Positions 1-6,421 of a stretch of 8,140 bases of DNA are shown here, one piece after another. The notes below the pieces were generated by a model. The model was not told the DNA's origin, did no database searches, and saw only the letters and a list, made by a program, of their open reading frames with translations. Positions within the stretch are counted from its first letter, which is position 1. Every line of letters starts with the position of its first letter. A program made the position numbers and the translations under genes. Source of the DNA: Lachnospiraceae bacterium UBA4348 (GTDB taxonomy: Bacteria; Bacillota; Clostridia; Lachnospirales; Lachnospiraceae). The stretch is from positions 1 to 8,140 of the forward strand of contig DGTA01000156.1 of NCBI GenBank assembly GCA_002394165.1, in the 5' to 3' direction.

Positions 1-1
1 C

Positions 2-910
2 AATTTCTGCGCGCTGACCTTCCACCAGGGAAGGATCATCCAGTCCAGGAGCCATGAGTCGCTGCTGGATGAAGCCCGGATCATGATCAGTGACCCGCGC
101 TTCAAAGGATATATACACGATGTGGGCGGCCCGACCGCCAATTTCAGGAATCCCTCCTGCAGGGCGCAGCTTAAGCGGGGAGTGTGCCGAAACCGCCAGT
201 GCCTGACTCCGAGACCCTGCCCTAACCTGGAGGCCGACCATACCGATTATATCGAGCTGCTGCGAAAACTCAGGAAGCTGCCGGGAGTAAAGAAGGTCTT
301 TGTCCGGTCCGGCATACGGTTTGACTATGTACTCTGTGACAAATCCGAAAAATTCCTTGAGGAACTGGTCCGGTGGCATATAAGCGGGCAGCTGAAGGTC
401 GCGCCCGAACATGTCTCGGGGAAGGTCCTTGCAGCGATGGGAAAACCCGGACATGATGTCTATGAGCGGTTTACGAAGGCATACCGCGACATGAACCGGC
501 GTTTCGGAAAGGATCAGTATCTGGTGCCGTACCTGATGAGCTCTCATCCGGGATGCGGCATGAAGGAAGCGGTCGAGCTGGCGCTGTTTCTGAGGAAGCT
601 GGGCTATATGCCTGAGCAGGTACAGGATTTTTACCCAACGCCGTCGACGATCTCCACCTGTATGTTCTACACGGGAGTCGACCCGATGACGATGAAGAAG
701 ATCTATGTTCCGAGAGACCCTCACGAGAAAGCCATGCAGCGGGCGCTGATCCAGTACCGCGATCCGAAGAACCGTCCCCTGGTGGAGGAAGCGCTGAAAA
801 GAGCCGGACGGGAGGACCTGATCGGTTTTGACAGCAAGTGCCTGATCAGGCCGCTCCGTCGTGACAGTAAAATTGAAAATCAGAGAAAGACCCACAGGAA
901 GAGAAGATGA
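2..910 (+). CDS. YgiQ-family radical SAM protein (UPF0313), 3' part; 5' end outside window
   Basis: This is the last 302 residues of a YgiQ-type radical SAM protein, whose family members usually run to 600-700 residues. The frame is open from the left edge of the window (base 2), so the ATG at 83 is an internal Met, not the start. The first visible residues, NFCALTFHQGRIIQSRS, match the segment that ends the family's CX3CX2C iron-sulfur motif, so only its third Cys (residue 3 of the fragment) lies in the window. Next come HDVGGPTANF (about 39-48), a Cys-rich stretch with CRNRQCLTPRPC (about 62-73), VAPEH and the SSHPGCGM segment. DFYPTPSTIST and the YVPRDPHEKAMQRAL block follow, and the tail is very basic. 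These are the conserved C-terminal landmarks (DUF3362-like region). Radical SAM enzymes cleave S-adenosylmethionine with a 4Fe-4S cluster, but the substrate of this family is not established as far as I know. The stop overlaps the next start (ATGA, 907-910). Confidence 0.93.
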   Translation, partial: NFCALTFHQGRIIQSRSHESLLDEARIMISDPRFKGYIHDVGGPTANFRNPSCRAQLKRGVCRNRQCLTPRPCPNLEADHTDYIELLRKLRKLPGVKKVFVRSGIRFDYVLCDKSEKFLEELVRWHISGQLKVAPEHVSGKVLAAMGKPGHDVYERFTKAYRDMNRRFGKDQYLVPYLMSSHPGCGMKEAVELALFLRKLGYMPEQVQDFYPTPSTISTCMFYTGVDPMTMKKIYVPRDPHEKAMQRALIQYRDPKNRPLVEEALKRAGREDLIGFDSKCLIRPLRRDSKIENQRKTHRKRR

Positions 911-1512
911 AGAGAGCCAGAAAAGGAACCTACGGGTATATCCGATATGAAAAGATCAAACGGGGACTGGTGACAGCCATCATGTTCGCTGTACCGCTCA
1001 CCCTGTATTTTATCGCTGTAAACCATTTCGGGAGCAACCGGAATATTTTTACCATCGTCGCAGTGCTCGGACTGATCCCCGCGGCGAAGTTCGCGGTGGA
1101 CTGGATCATGATCCTGATGCAGAAGAGTGCACCTGAAAGGATCGTCTCCCAGACGGAAGAAAAGGCTGCCCGCCTCACCCGCGGATATGAGCTGGTGGTG
1201 ACCGCCTACGAGGGGAGGATGCCGCTGGACTGTGTTGTCGTCTGCGGAAATGATGCCGCCTGCTTTTCGTCCCACGGTGTAAAGGACAAATTCGCGTTCA
1301 TGGAGAAGCACATCGCCGGGATCCTCAACGCGAACGGCTATTACTCCGTAAACGTGAAGATCTTTAATGAGGAGCGGATGTTCCTTGAGCGGATCGGGCA
1401 GTTTGCGGAAAAAACACAGATGTTCAGGGAAAATGCCCCGTCGGGGGATGAAAAAGACCAGGAAGAGCGCGAAGAGATGATCCTTTATATCATAAAGAGA
1501 ATCTCGCTGTAA
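907..1512 (+). CDS. Two-TM membrane protein of unknown function
   Basis: I do not recognise a named family for this 201-residue protein. A basic N-terminus (MKRARKGTYGYIRYEKIKRG) is followed by two hydrophobic segments at about 21-39 and 47-70. A soluble region of about 130 residues follows. By the positive-inside rule the N-terminus, and therefore the C-terminal domain, should be cytoplasmic (inference). The soluble part has an alpha/beta look: strands near ELVVTA (95-100) and LDCVVVCG (107-114), a helix near 127-140, and a strand VNVKIF (148-153). An acidic Glu/Asp-rich stretch at about 180-190 comes just before the C-terminus. The ATG overlaps the ygiQ stop, and AGAGAAGA-like purines precede it, so translation is probably coupled to ygiQ. 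The pseudouridine synthase gene starts 25 bases downstream. Antisense open frames across this gene have no comparable support. That it is a real gene is likely from its packing, ordinary composition and length; its function is unknown. Confidence 0.8.
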   Translation: MKRARKGTYGYIRYEKIKRGLVTAIMFAVPLTLYFIAVNHFGSNRNIFTIVAVLGLIPAAKFAVDWIMILMQKSAPERIVSQTEEKAARLTRGYELVVTAYEGRMPLDCVVVCGNDAACFSSHGVKDKFAFMEKHIAGILNANGYYSVNVKIFNEERMFLERIGQFAEKTQMFRENAPSGDEKDQEEREEMILYIIKRISL

Positions 1513-1537
1513 CACGCACCGGGGAAAGAGAGCCGTC

Positions 1538-2554
1538 ATGAAAGAGATCCGGATCAGCAGCCTGACGGAGGGAAAGAAACTGGACCGAATGCTCGAGAGT
1601 TATCTCGAGAAGGCCGGGAGGAATTTCATCTATCGGATGCTGCGAAAAAAGAATATCACGCTTAACGGGAAAAAAGCATCCGGCCATGAGACACTGCGGG
1701 AAGGGGACGTGATCCGGATTTGGTTTTCCGACGAGACTTTTGAAAAGTTCGCCCCGCCGGAAGAGGAAAAGCCGGCAGCGGCTGAAAAATGGCCAAGCGC
1801 CGACCTGGACGTTCTGTATGAGGATGAAAATGTACTGATCGTGAACAAGCCGGTGGGGATGCTCTCCCAGAAGGCAGAAAAAAACGATATCTCCCTGAAT
1901 GAGTATGCCGTCGGGTACCTGCTTGCCAGGGGCAGCATTGACGAAAACTCGCTGAAGGAGGTAAGGCCTTCCGTGTGCAACCGCCTTGACCGCAATACCG
2001 GAGGCATCGTCTGCATCGGCAAGACCATGCGCGCGCTGACAGTGCTGGGCGCCATGTTCCGCGAGAGAAAAGTGCATAAATATTATCACTGTCTGGCACT
2101 GGGGCGGGTCGATGATGAGATGGTCCTGGAAGGAACATTAAAACGGGACGCCGCCGCCAACATCTCTGTGATCGGCGGCGCGGGCGATGAGGGAATGAAG
2201 ATAAAGACCATCGTAAGACCTGTGCGGACCTGGACCGATCCCTTCGGTTTTACGGTGTCACTTCTCGAGATACAGCTGGTGACGGGGAGAACGCACCAGA
2301 TCCGGGCGCAGCTCTCGGCAGCAGGCTATCCTCTGGTAGGAGATCCCAAATACGGAAATGCGAAGGTAAACAGCTGTTACAGAAAACGGTTTAACGTCAC
2401 CTCCCAGCTTCTTCACTGCGTGAGGATCGATTTTCCTGATGTGGACCTCTTCCCGCCTGCCTGCCAGCTTGGCGGCATTGCCGGAAAAACCGTGACATGC
2501 CGGGAGGGGGACATCTTTAAGGCTGTCCTGGATGCACAGGAGGATAACGGCTGA
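1538..2554 (+). CDS. RluA-family RNA pseudouridine synthase with N-terminal S4 domain
   Basis: This 338-residue protein has the layout of RluC/RluD-type enzymes, which isomerise uridine to pseudouridine in 23S rRNA. Residues about 14-64 form an S4 RNA-binding domain (LDRMLESYL, then a helix, ITLNGKKAS and LREGDVIRIW). A short acidic/Ala linker follows at about 70-88. The catalytic domain opens with VLYEDENVLIVNKPVGML (92-109). The motif NRLDRNTGG (148-156) carries the catalytic Asp151. VTGRTHQIRAQL (248-259) and YPLVGDPKYGN (264-274) are the conserved uracil-pocket and C-terminal motifs. The usual His of HRLDR is Asn148 here. The ATG at 1538 follows GGGGAAAGAGAG (1521-1532) at normal spacing and lies 25 bases after the preceding stop; recU starts 27 bases downstream. 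Which rRNA position it modifies cannot be read from the sequence, so no symbol is given. Confidence 0.93.
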   Translation: MKEIRISSLTEGKKLDRMLESYLEKAGRNFIYRMLRKKNITLNGKKASGHETLREGDVIRIWFSDETFEKFAPPEEEKPAAAEKWPSADLDVLYEDENVLIVNKPVGMLSQKAEKNDISLNEYAVGYLLARGSIDENSLKEVRPSVCNRLDRNTGGIVCIGKTMRALTVLGAMFRERKVHKYYHCLALGRVDDEMVLEGTLKRDAAANISVIGGAGDEGMKIKTIVRPVRTWTDPFGFTVSLLEIQLVTGRTHQIRAQLSAAGYPLVGDPKYGNAKVNSCYRKRFNVTSQLLHCVRIDFPDVDLFPPACQLGGIAGKTVTCREGDIFKAVLDAQEDNG

Positions 2555-2565
2555 TGATCTTAAGC

Positions 2566-2574
2566 GGAAGGAGG
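2566..2574 (+). promoter_or_regulatory. Strong ribosome binding site fixing the recU TTG start
   Basis: GGAAGGAGG lies 7 bases before the TTG at 2582. An in-frame TAA at 2561-2563 rules out any longer reading frame, and the first internal ATG (2639) lacks such a site and would remove the conserved RG and LEELIN residues. The TTG is therefore the supported start. Confidence 0.85.
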
Positions 2575-2581
2575 AAATCCC

Positions 2582-3121
2582 TTGGCCGAAGGAAAGATCA
2601 GAGGTCTTCGGGGGTCTGCTCTCGAAGAGCTCATCAATATGACCAATGAGCAGTACAAGGAACAGGGAATCGCGCTCATGCAGAAGGTACCGACGCCGAT
2701 CACGCCGGTGACGATCGACCAGGAGACACGTCATATCACTCTGGCCTACTTCCAGCAAAAGAGCACCGTTGACTATATAGGAGCCGTTCAGGGGCTGCCG
2801 GTATGCTTTGACGCGAAAGAGTGCAGCTATGATACGTTCAGTCTCCAGAATATCCATCCCCATCAGGTCGATTTTATGGAACGCTTTGAACAGCAGGGGG
2901 GCATATCCTTCCTGATCATCTATTATACGCACCTTGACCGGATGTTTTATATGCCCTTTGCTGATGTGAAGCGCTTCTGGGACAGGGCCAGGAACGGGGG
3001 ACGAAAGAGTTTCCGGTTCGAGGAGATCGACCAGTCCTACGAACTGCATTCCCGGGGCGGTTTCACGGTGCCTTACCTGGACATGCTCCAGGTCGACTTA
3101 AACCGCAGAGAGGAAAGTTGA
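2582..3121 (+). CDS. recU: RecU-type Holliday junction resolvase
   Basis: This 179-residue protein matches RecU, the Firmicutes endonuclease that cuts four-way junctions during recombinational repair and chromosome segregation. From memory of the Bacillus subtilis protein, the shared blocks are LRGSALEELINMTNEQY (9-25), QKVPTPI (34-40) and AYFQQKSTVDY (55-65). The list continues with FDAKE (76-80), FSLQNIHPHQVDFM (86-99), ISFLII (108-113) and FWDR followed by GRKSF. The nuclease residues line up as Asp64, Asp77 and Lys79. The 13- and 15-residue spacings equal those of B. subtilis D88, E101 and K103, with Asp replacing Glu at the middle position. It is shorter than B. subtilis RecU (about 206 residues), mainly because the flexible N-terminal arm is nearly missing. 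It starts with TTG. In Bacillus recU sits next to a penicillin-binding protein gene, whereas here it follows a pseudouridine synthase gene. Its stop codon lies inside the -35 box of the his promoter. Confidence 0.92.
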   Translation: MAEGKIRGLRGSALEELINMTNEQYKEQGIALMQKVPTPITPVTIDQETRHITLAYFQQKSTVDYIGAVQGLPVCFDAKECSYDTFSLQNIHPHQVDFMERFEQQGGISFLIIYYTHLDRMFYMPFADVKRFWDRARNGGRKSFRFEEIDQSYELHSRGGFTVPYLDMLQVDLNRREES

Positions 3122-3146
3122 CAGGAGAAAAGGTATCCTTTATAAT
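3118..3146 (+). promoter_or_regulatory. Consensus sigma-A promoter of the his operon
   Basis: TTGACA (3118-3123) and TATAAT (3141-3146) are exact consensus hexamers separated by 17 bases, the optimal spacing. The expected transcription start is near 3152-3154, giving a leader of about 62 bases before hisZ. The -35 hexamer contains the recU stop codon TGA. No terminator separates recU from hisZ, so read-through from the upstream operon could add to expression. Such a strong promoter on biosynthetic genes suggests that a repressor or another control acts on it (inference). Confidence 0.88.
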
Positions 3147-3155
3147 ACCCAGAGA

Positions 3156-3177
3156 TTTAACACACTACCACGCTAAA
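3156..3177 (+). promoter_or_regulatory. Candidate operator: 22-base imperfect palindrome at the his transcription start
   Basis: The element begins TTTA, ends TAAA and is centred on TA (3166-3167). Six of the 11 base pairs of the dyad are exact, including all four at each end, and two mismatched positions are purine against purine. It lies about 2-25 bases past the expected transcription start, a position where a bound repressor would block the promoter. The obvious candidate regulator is a TrpR-type HisR/YerC repressor, known for his genes in Firmicutes. I cannot confirm that its motif matches, so both site and regulator are inference. Confidence 0.4.
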
Positions 3178-3178
3178 G

Positions 3179-3203
3179 TGCCGGGAGGAGATCCAACCCG
3201 GCA
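3179..3203 (+). other. Leader hairpin upstream of hisZ
   Basis: TGCCGGG (3179-3185) pairs perfectly with CCCGGCA (3197-3203), a GC-rich 7-bp stem with an 11-base purine-rich loop. No U-run follows, so it is not an intrinsic terminator. It ends three bases before the hisZ ribosome binding site (GAGGAG, 3206-3211). It might protect the 5' end of the mRNA or tune translation, but no function is shown. Confidence 0.45.
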
Positions 3204-3215
3204 GTGAGGAGAAAC

Positions 3216-4430
3216 ATGAACCGAAAGATACAGCACACACCGGAAGGCGTACGGGATATCCTTGACGGCGAGTGTCAGAGAAAAATGGCGCTTGAACAGA
3301 GGATACACGAGGTTTTCGCCAGCTTCGGCTGCCGGGATATCGAAACGCCCTCCTTTGAATTTTTTGATGTGTTCGGATCCAGGATCGGGACAACGCCCTC
3401 CAATGAACTGTATAAGTTCTTTGACCGGGACGGGAACACCCTTGTACTGCGGCCGGATTTCACGCCTTCCATCGCGAGGGCCGCATCCCGGTATTACTCT
3501 GAATCATCTGACCCCATCCGGCTTTGCTACCGGGGGAACACATTTATCAATCACTCCAATTACCGGGGCAGGCTCAAGGAAAACACCCAGATGGGCGTGG
3601 AGCTGATCGGTGACGGTTCTCCGGAGGCGGACGCCGAAGTCGTGGCCATGGCGATCCGTTCCCTGCAGGCAGCCGGCCTGAAAGATTTCCAGATAAGCCT
3701 TGGAAACGTAAACTTCTTCCGTACGCTGACAATGAGCGCAGGACTTGATGAGACGACCTGCGCGGAGCTGCTCGAGCTGATCCGGAACAAGAACAGCTTC
3801 GGCGTCTGGCAGCTTCTGTCAAAGGTGGAAGTGGATCCGGATGCGGCGGCTGTGCTCGAAAAACTCCCCATGCTGACAGGCGGGAGAGAGATCCTCGAGA
3901 ACACGGCGCAGATGATCAGCCGCATACCCGGGTCGGAAAAGACCAGGCAGGTGCTTGAGAGACTCTCCCGGGTCATGGACCTGCTGGGCGTGTACGGAGC
4001 GCACCAGTATGTGAGCATCGACCTTGGGATGACCAGCCAGTTCATGTACTATACAGGGATCATCTTCCGCGGCTATACCTACGGGACCGGGGAGGCGATC
4101 ATCAAAGGCGGGCGCTATGACGGACTGCTTGAACAGTTCGGGATGTGCTCCCCCTCCGTCGGTTTTGTGGCTGAGATCAGCAGGCTGATGAATGCCCTCT
4201 CAAGAGGCGGGATCTGTGACGATGCCAGGAGAGGAACGTATCTTGTGCTCGGACTTGCCGGGGACGCCGAAAGAGCCGTCAAAACGGCCGATTCGCTGCG
4301 CAGGGAAGGAAAGAGCGCGGAGCTGAGGATAATCGAAAGTCGGTCGGATGATAAGGGAGATGACTACTATCTTTCCGAATGCGGTTACTGCGGGGTGATC
4401 AGGCCCGGAGACGGGGAGGTGTGCTCATGA
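3216..4430 (+). CDS. hisZ: ATP phosphoribosyltransferase regulatory subunit HisZ
   Basis: HisZ is a catalytically inactive relative of histidyl-tRNA synthetase that assembles with short-form HisG to make the active, histidine-sensitive first enzyme of histidine synthesis. The 404-residue protein has class II synthetase landmarks: HTPEGVRDIL (7-16), a motif-1-like segment at about 42-58, a motif-2-like YRGNTFINHSNYRGRLKENT (105-124) and KGGRYDGLLEQFG (297-309) before PSVGFVAEISRLM. The synthetase signature RGLDYY is degenerate here (TSQFMYYTG, 273-281), with Gln in place of the Arg needed for aminoacylation, which favours HisZ over HisS. The immediately following hisG is of short form and agrees. 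Residues about 340-400 form a small alpha/beta tail, possibly a remnant of the anticodon-binding domain. I chose the ATG at 3216, behind GAGGAG (3206-3211). A GTG at 3204 is in frame but badly spaced from a ribosome binding site. The stop overlaps the hisG start. Confidence 0.95.
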   Translation: MNRKIQHTPEGVRDILDGECQRKMALEQRIHEVFASFGCRDIETPSFEFFDVFGSRIGTTPSNELYKFFDRDGNTLVLRPDFTPSIARAASRYYSESSDPIRLCYRGNTFINHSNYRGRLKENTQMGVELIGDGSPEADAEVVAMAIRSLQAAGLKDFQISLGNVNFFRTLTMSAGLDETTCAELLELIRNKNSFGVWQLLSKVEVDPDAAAVLEKLPMLTGGREILENTAQMISRIPGSEKTRQVLERLSRVMDLLGVYGAHQYVSIDLGMTSQFMYYTGIIFRGYTYGTGEAIIKGGRYDGLLEQFGMCSPSVGFVAEISRLMNALSRGGICDDARRGTYLVLGLAGDAERAVKTADSLRREGKSAELRIIESRSDDKGDDYYLSECGYCGVIRPGDGEVCS

Positions 4431-5071
4431 GATATCTGACGGTGGCGCTGACGAAGGGAAGACTTGCCAGAAAGAGCATGGCCCTTTTCGAAAAGATCGG
4501 GATCAGCGTTCAGGAGATGAAGGATCCCGAAACGAGGAAACTGGTGTTTACCGATGAGCAGAACGGACTCAAATTCTTCCTCGCCAAGGGTCCGGATGTC
4601 CCGACTTACGTGGAATACGGGGCAGCGGACATCGGAATTACCGGAGAGGATACGATCCTTGAGGAAAACCGGAAAGTGCTTGAGGTGCTTGACCTGGGGT
4701 TCGGAAAATGCCGGATGTGCGTCTGCGGCCCGGCCAGCGCCGGTGAGCTCTTAAGGCAGTCGAGGCAGATCCGGGTGGCGACCAAGTACCCGCGGATCGC
4801 CAAGGATTATTTCTATGATGTCCGCAACCAGACGGTGGAGATCATCAAGCTGAACGGTTCCATCGAGCTGGCCCCCATCGTGGGACTGGCGGAGGTGATC
4901 TGCGATATCGTGGAGACGGGATCCACGCTGCGGGAGAACGGGCTGACAGTTCTGGAAGAAGTATGCCCGCTCTCAGCCAGGGTCATCGTCAATCCTGTGA
5001 GCATGCGGATGGAAAATGAGAGGATCACTAAGATCCTGCGCTCGCTGAGCAGCCTGGCAGGCCAGGACTGA
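4427..5071 (+). CDS. hisG: ATP phosphoribosyltransferase, short form HisG
   Basis: HisG joins PRPP and ATP to give phosphoribosyl-ATP, the committed and feedback-controlled step of histidine synthesis. The protein has 214 residues, the short form that lacks the C-terminal ACT-like regulatory domain and therefore depends on HisZ, encoded just upstream. Visible landmarks are LTVALTKGRL (4-13) and a lobe with EYGAADIGITGEDT (63-76). VATKYPRIA (117-125) follows, then NGSIELAPIVGLAEVICD (143-160) leading into the PRPP-binding DIVETGSTL (160-168). The ATG at 4427 overlaps the hisZ stop (ATGA) and follows GGGGAGG (4413-4419) at 7 bases. An upstream in-frame ATG at 4379 lies inside hisZ and adds 16 residues unlike HisG, so it was not used. 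The overlap should keep the two subunits in step. Confidence 0.97.
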   Translation: MRYLTVALTKGRLARKSMALFEKIGISVQEMKDPETRKLVFTDEQNGLKFFLAKGPDVPTYVEYGAADIGITGEDTILEENRKVLEVLDLGFGKCRMCVCGPASAGELLRQSRQIRVATKYPRIAKDYFYDVRNQTVEIIKLNGSIELAPIVGLAEVICDIVETGSTLRENGLTVLEEVCPLSARVIVNPVSMRMENERITKILRSLSSLAGQD

Positions 5072-5090
5072 GCTTTGAATGCTTCCAGAC

Positions 5091-5096
5091 AGGAGG
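5091..5096 (+). promoter_or_regulatory. Ribosome binding site supporting the hisD ATG at 5108
   Basis: AGGAGG lies 11 bases before the ATG at 5108 and 14 before a second ATG at 5111. An in-frame TTG at 5075 would place this site inside the coding region and add residues unlike HisD, so it was rejected as the start. Confidence 0.75.
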
Positions 5097-5107
5097 AAGG
5101 TTGCAAT

Positions 5108-6421
5108 ATGATGAGAATTCTTCAATTGACCAAGGAAAACAAAAAGCAGGTACTCGATACGCTCCGCGCCCGCTCCGGGGGTGTCAGTGAAACGATCACC
5201 CGCGCGGTGGAGGAGATCCTCGCGGATGTGAAGGCGAGAGGCGATGAGGCCGTATTTGAATATACACAGAAGTTTGACCATGTAAATCTCAACGCCGGAA
5301 ACGTGACAGTGAGTGCGGAAGAATTCGATCAGGCCTACCGCGAGGTATCTCCGGAGCTGATCCGGGTGATCCGCGCGGCGATCGTGAACATCCGCAGCTT
5401 TCACGAAAAACAGAAAAAGGAAAGCTGGTTCGATACCTCGAAGGAGGGGACCATGCTCGGCCAGAAGGTCACCCCGCTTGAGAAGGTGGGCGTCTACGTG
5501 CCCGGCGGAAAAGCGGCCTATCCGTCATCTGTGCTTATGAATATCGTTCCTGCCAAAGTGGCCGGCGTCGGACGCATCATTATGACGACTCCTCCGGGAA
5601 AGGACGGTAAGGTGGATCCGGGCACCCTGGTGGCGGCCAAGGAAGCCGGCGTGGATACGGTCTTCAAGGTGGGCGGAGCCCAGGCGGTGGCGGCGCTCGC
5701 CTACGGGACTGAGACGATCCCCAAGGTGGACAAGATCACCGGCCCGGGAAATATCTTCGTGGCGATGGCCAAGAAAGCGGTCTACGGCGAGGTCAGCATC
5801 GATTCGATCGCCGGGCCGAGCGAGATCTGTGTGCTGGCGGATGAGAGCGCCGATCCGGTCTTTGTGGCGGCGGATCTTCTGTCCCAGGCTGAGCATGACG
5901 AGATGGCGAGCGCGATCCTGGTAACGACGGACGAAACGCTTGCCCGGAAGGTATCGGAGCAGACCGATGTTTTCATCAGCAGACTCGAGAGAAAGAAGAT
6001 CATGGAAAAGTCGCTGGAGGATTACGGCTGGATCCTGGTGGCGGATACTATGGAGGAGGCTGTCGAAATGGTGAACGAGGTGGCCAGCGAACATCTGGAG
6101 ATCGTGGCTGCGGATCCGTTCCCTCTTATGATGAAGATCAGGAACGCCGGCGCGATCTTCCTTGGAAGCTACAGCTCTGAGCCGCTGGGAGATTATTTTG
6201 CCGGACCTAATCATATCCTTCCCACGGGCGGAAGCGCCAGGTTCTTCTCCCCGCTCAGTGTGGACGATTTCGTAAAGAAATCCAGCATCATCTATTATTC
6301 CCGGGAAGCGCTGAGGGGAGTGAAGGATGATATCATCTCATTCGCGAAGGCGGAGGGCCTGACGGCGCATGCCAATTCGATCGCTGTGAGGTTTGAGGAC
6401 GGAATGGAGGGAGAGTCATGA
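5108..6421 (+). CDS. hisD: Histidinol dehydrogenase
   Basis: HisD oxidises L-histidinol to L-histidine in two NAD-dependent steps through histidinal, using one zinc ion per active site. The 437-residue protein is of normal length and all key residues are present at the expected spacing. These are Gln260 and His263 in LLSQAEHDEMASA, the catalytic pair Glu328-His329 in NEVASEHLEI, Asp362 in GDYFAGPNHILPTGG, and His421 in AHANSIAVR. Other family blocks are VGVYVPGGKAAYPSSVLMN (127-145), KVGGAQAVAALAYGTE (187-202) and KITGPGN (209-215). The ATG at 5108 was preferred; the next codon is also ATG, so translation could begin one residue later. The gene starts 36 bases after hisG, and its stop overlaps the hisB start. 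Confidence 0.97.
   Translation: MMRILQLTKENKKQVLDTLRARSGGVSETITRAVEEILADVKARGDEAVFEYTQKFDHVNLNAGNVTVSAEEFDQAYREVSPELIRVIRAAIVNIRSFHEKQKKESWFDTSKEGTMLGQKVTPLEKVGVYVPGGKAAYPSSVLMNIVPAKVAGVGRIIMTTPPGKDGKVDPGTLVAAKEAGVDTVFKVGGAQAVAALAYGTETIPKVDKITGPGNIFVAMAKKAVYGEVSIDSIAGPSEICVLADESADPVFVAADLLSQAEHDEMASAILVTTDETLARKVSEQTDVFISRLERKKIMEKSLEDYGWILVADTMEEAVEMVNEVASEHLEIVAADPFPLMMKIRNAGAIFLGSYSSEPLGDYFAGPNHILPTGGSARFFSPLSVDDFVKKSSIIYYSREALRGVKDDIISFAKAEGLTAHANSIAVRFEDGMEGES

Noticed and set aside
880..1539. Long antisense open frame across the two-TM protein gene
   Set aside because: It lies opposite a gene with a coupled start and membrane segments. Its translation is His/Arg/Leu-rich shadow sequence with no recognisable motif.
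1593..1610. Direct repeat CTCGAGA, five bases, CTCGAGA
   Set aside because: It encodes conserved S4-domain residues (LESYLEK) and looks like codon coincidence.
2258..3049. 263-codon antisense open frame across the end of the pseudouridine synthase gene and recU
   Set aside because: It covers the strongly conserved motifs of both + strand genes and has no family-like features of its own.
3178..3207. Nine-codon GTG reading frame in the his leader
   Set aside because: It has no ribosome binding site and no histidine codons, so it is not a leader peptide for attenuation.
3147..3215. T-box riboswitch in the hisZ leader
   Set aside because: The leader is only about 62 bases, with no TGGNACC-type T-box sequence and no terminator.
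3204..3215. GTG at 3204 as the hisZ start
   Set aside because: The nearest upstream Shine-Dalgarno match is 13 bases away, while the ATG at 3216 follows GAGGAG directly and gives the usual HisZ N-terminus.
3216..4430. Histidyl-tRNA synthetase (hisS)
   Set aside because: The RGLDYY motif is degenerate, the C-terminal domain is reduced, and the gene is joined to short-form hisG, which fits HisZ.
5525..6214. 229-codon antisense open frame inside hisD
   Set aside because: It is explained by codon bias of hisD, whose active-site residues are all intact on the + strand.
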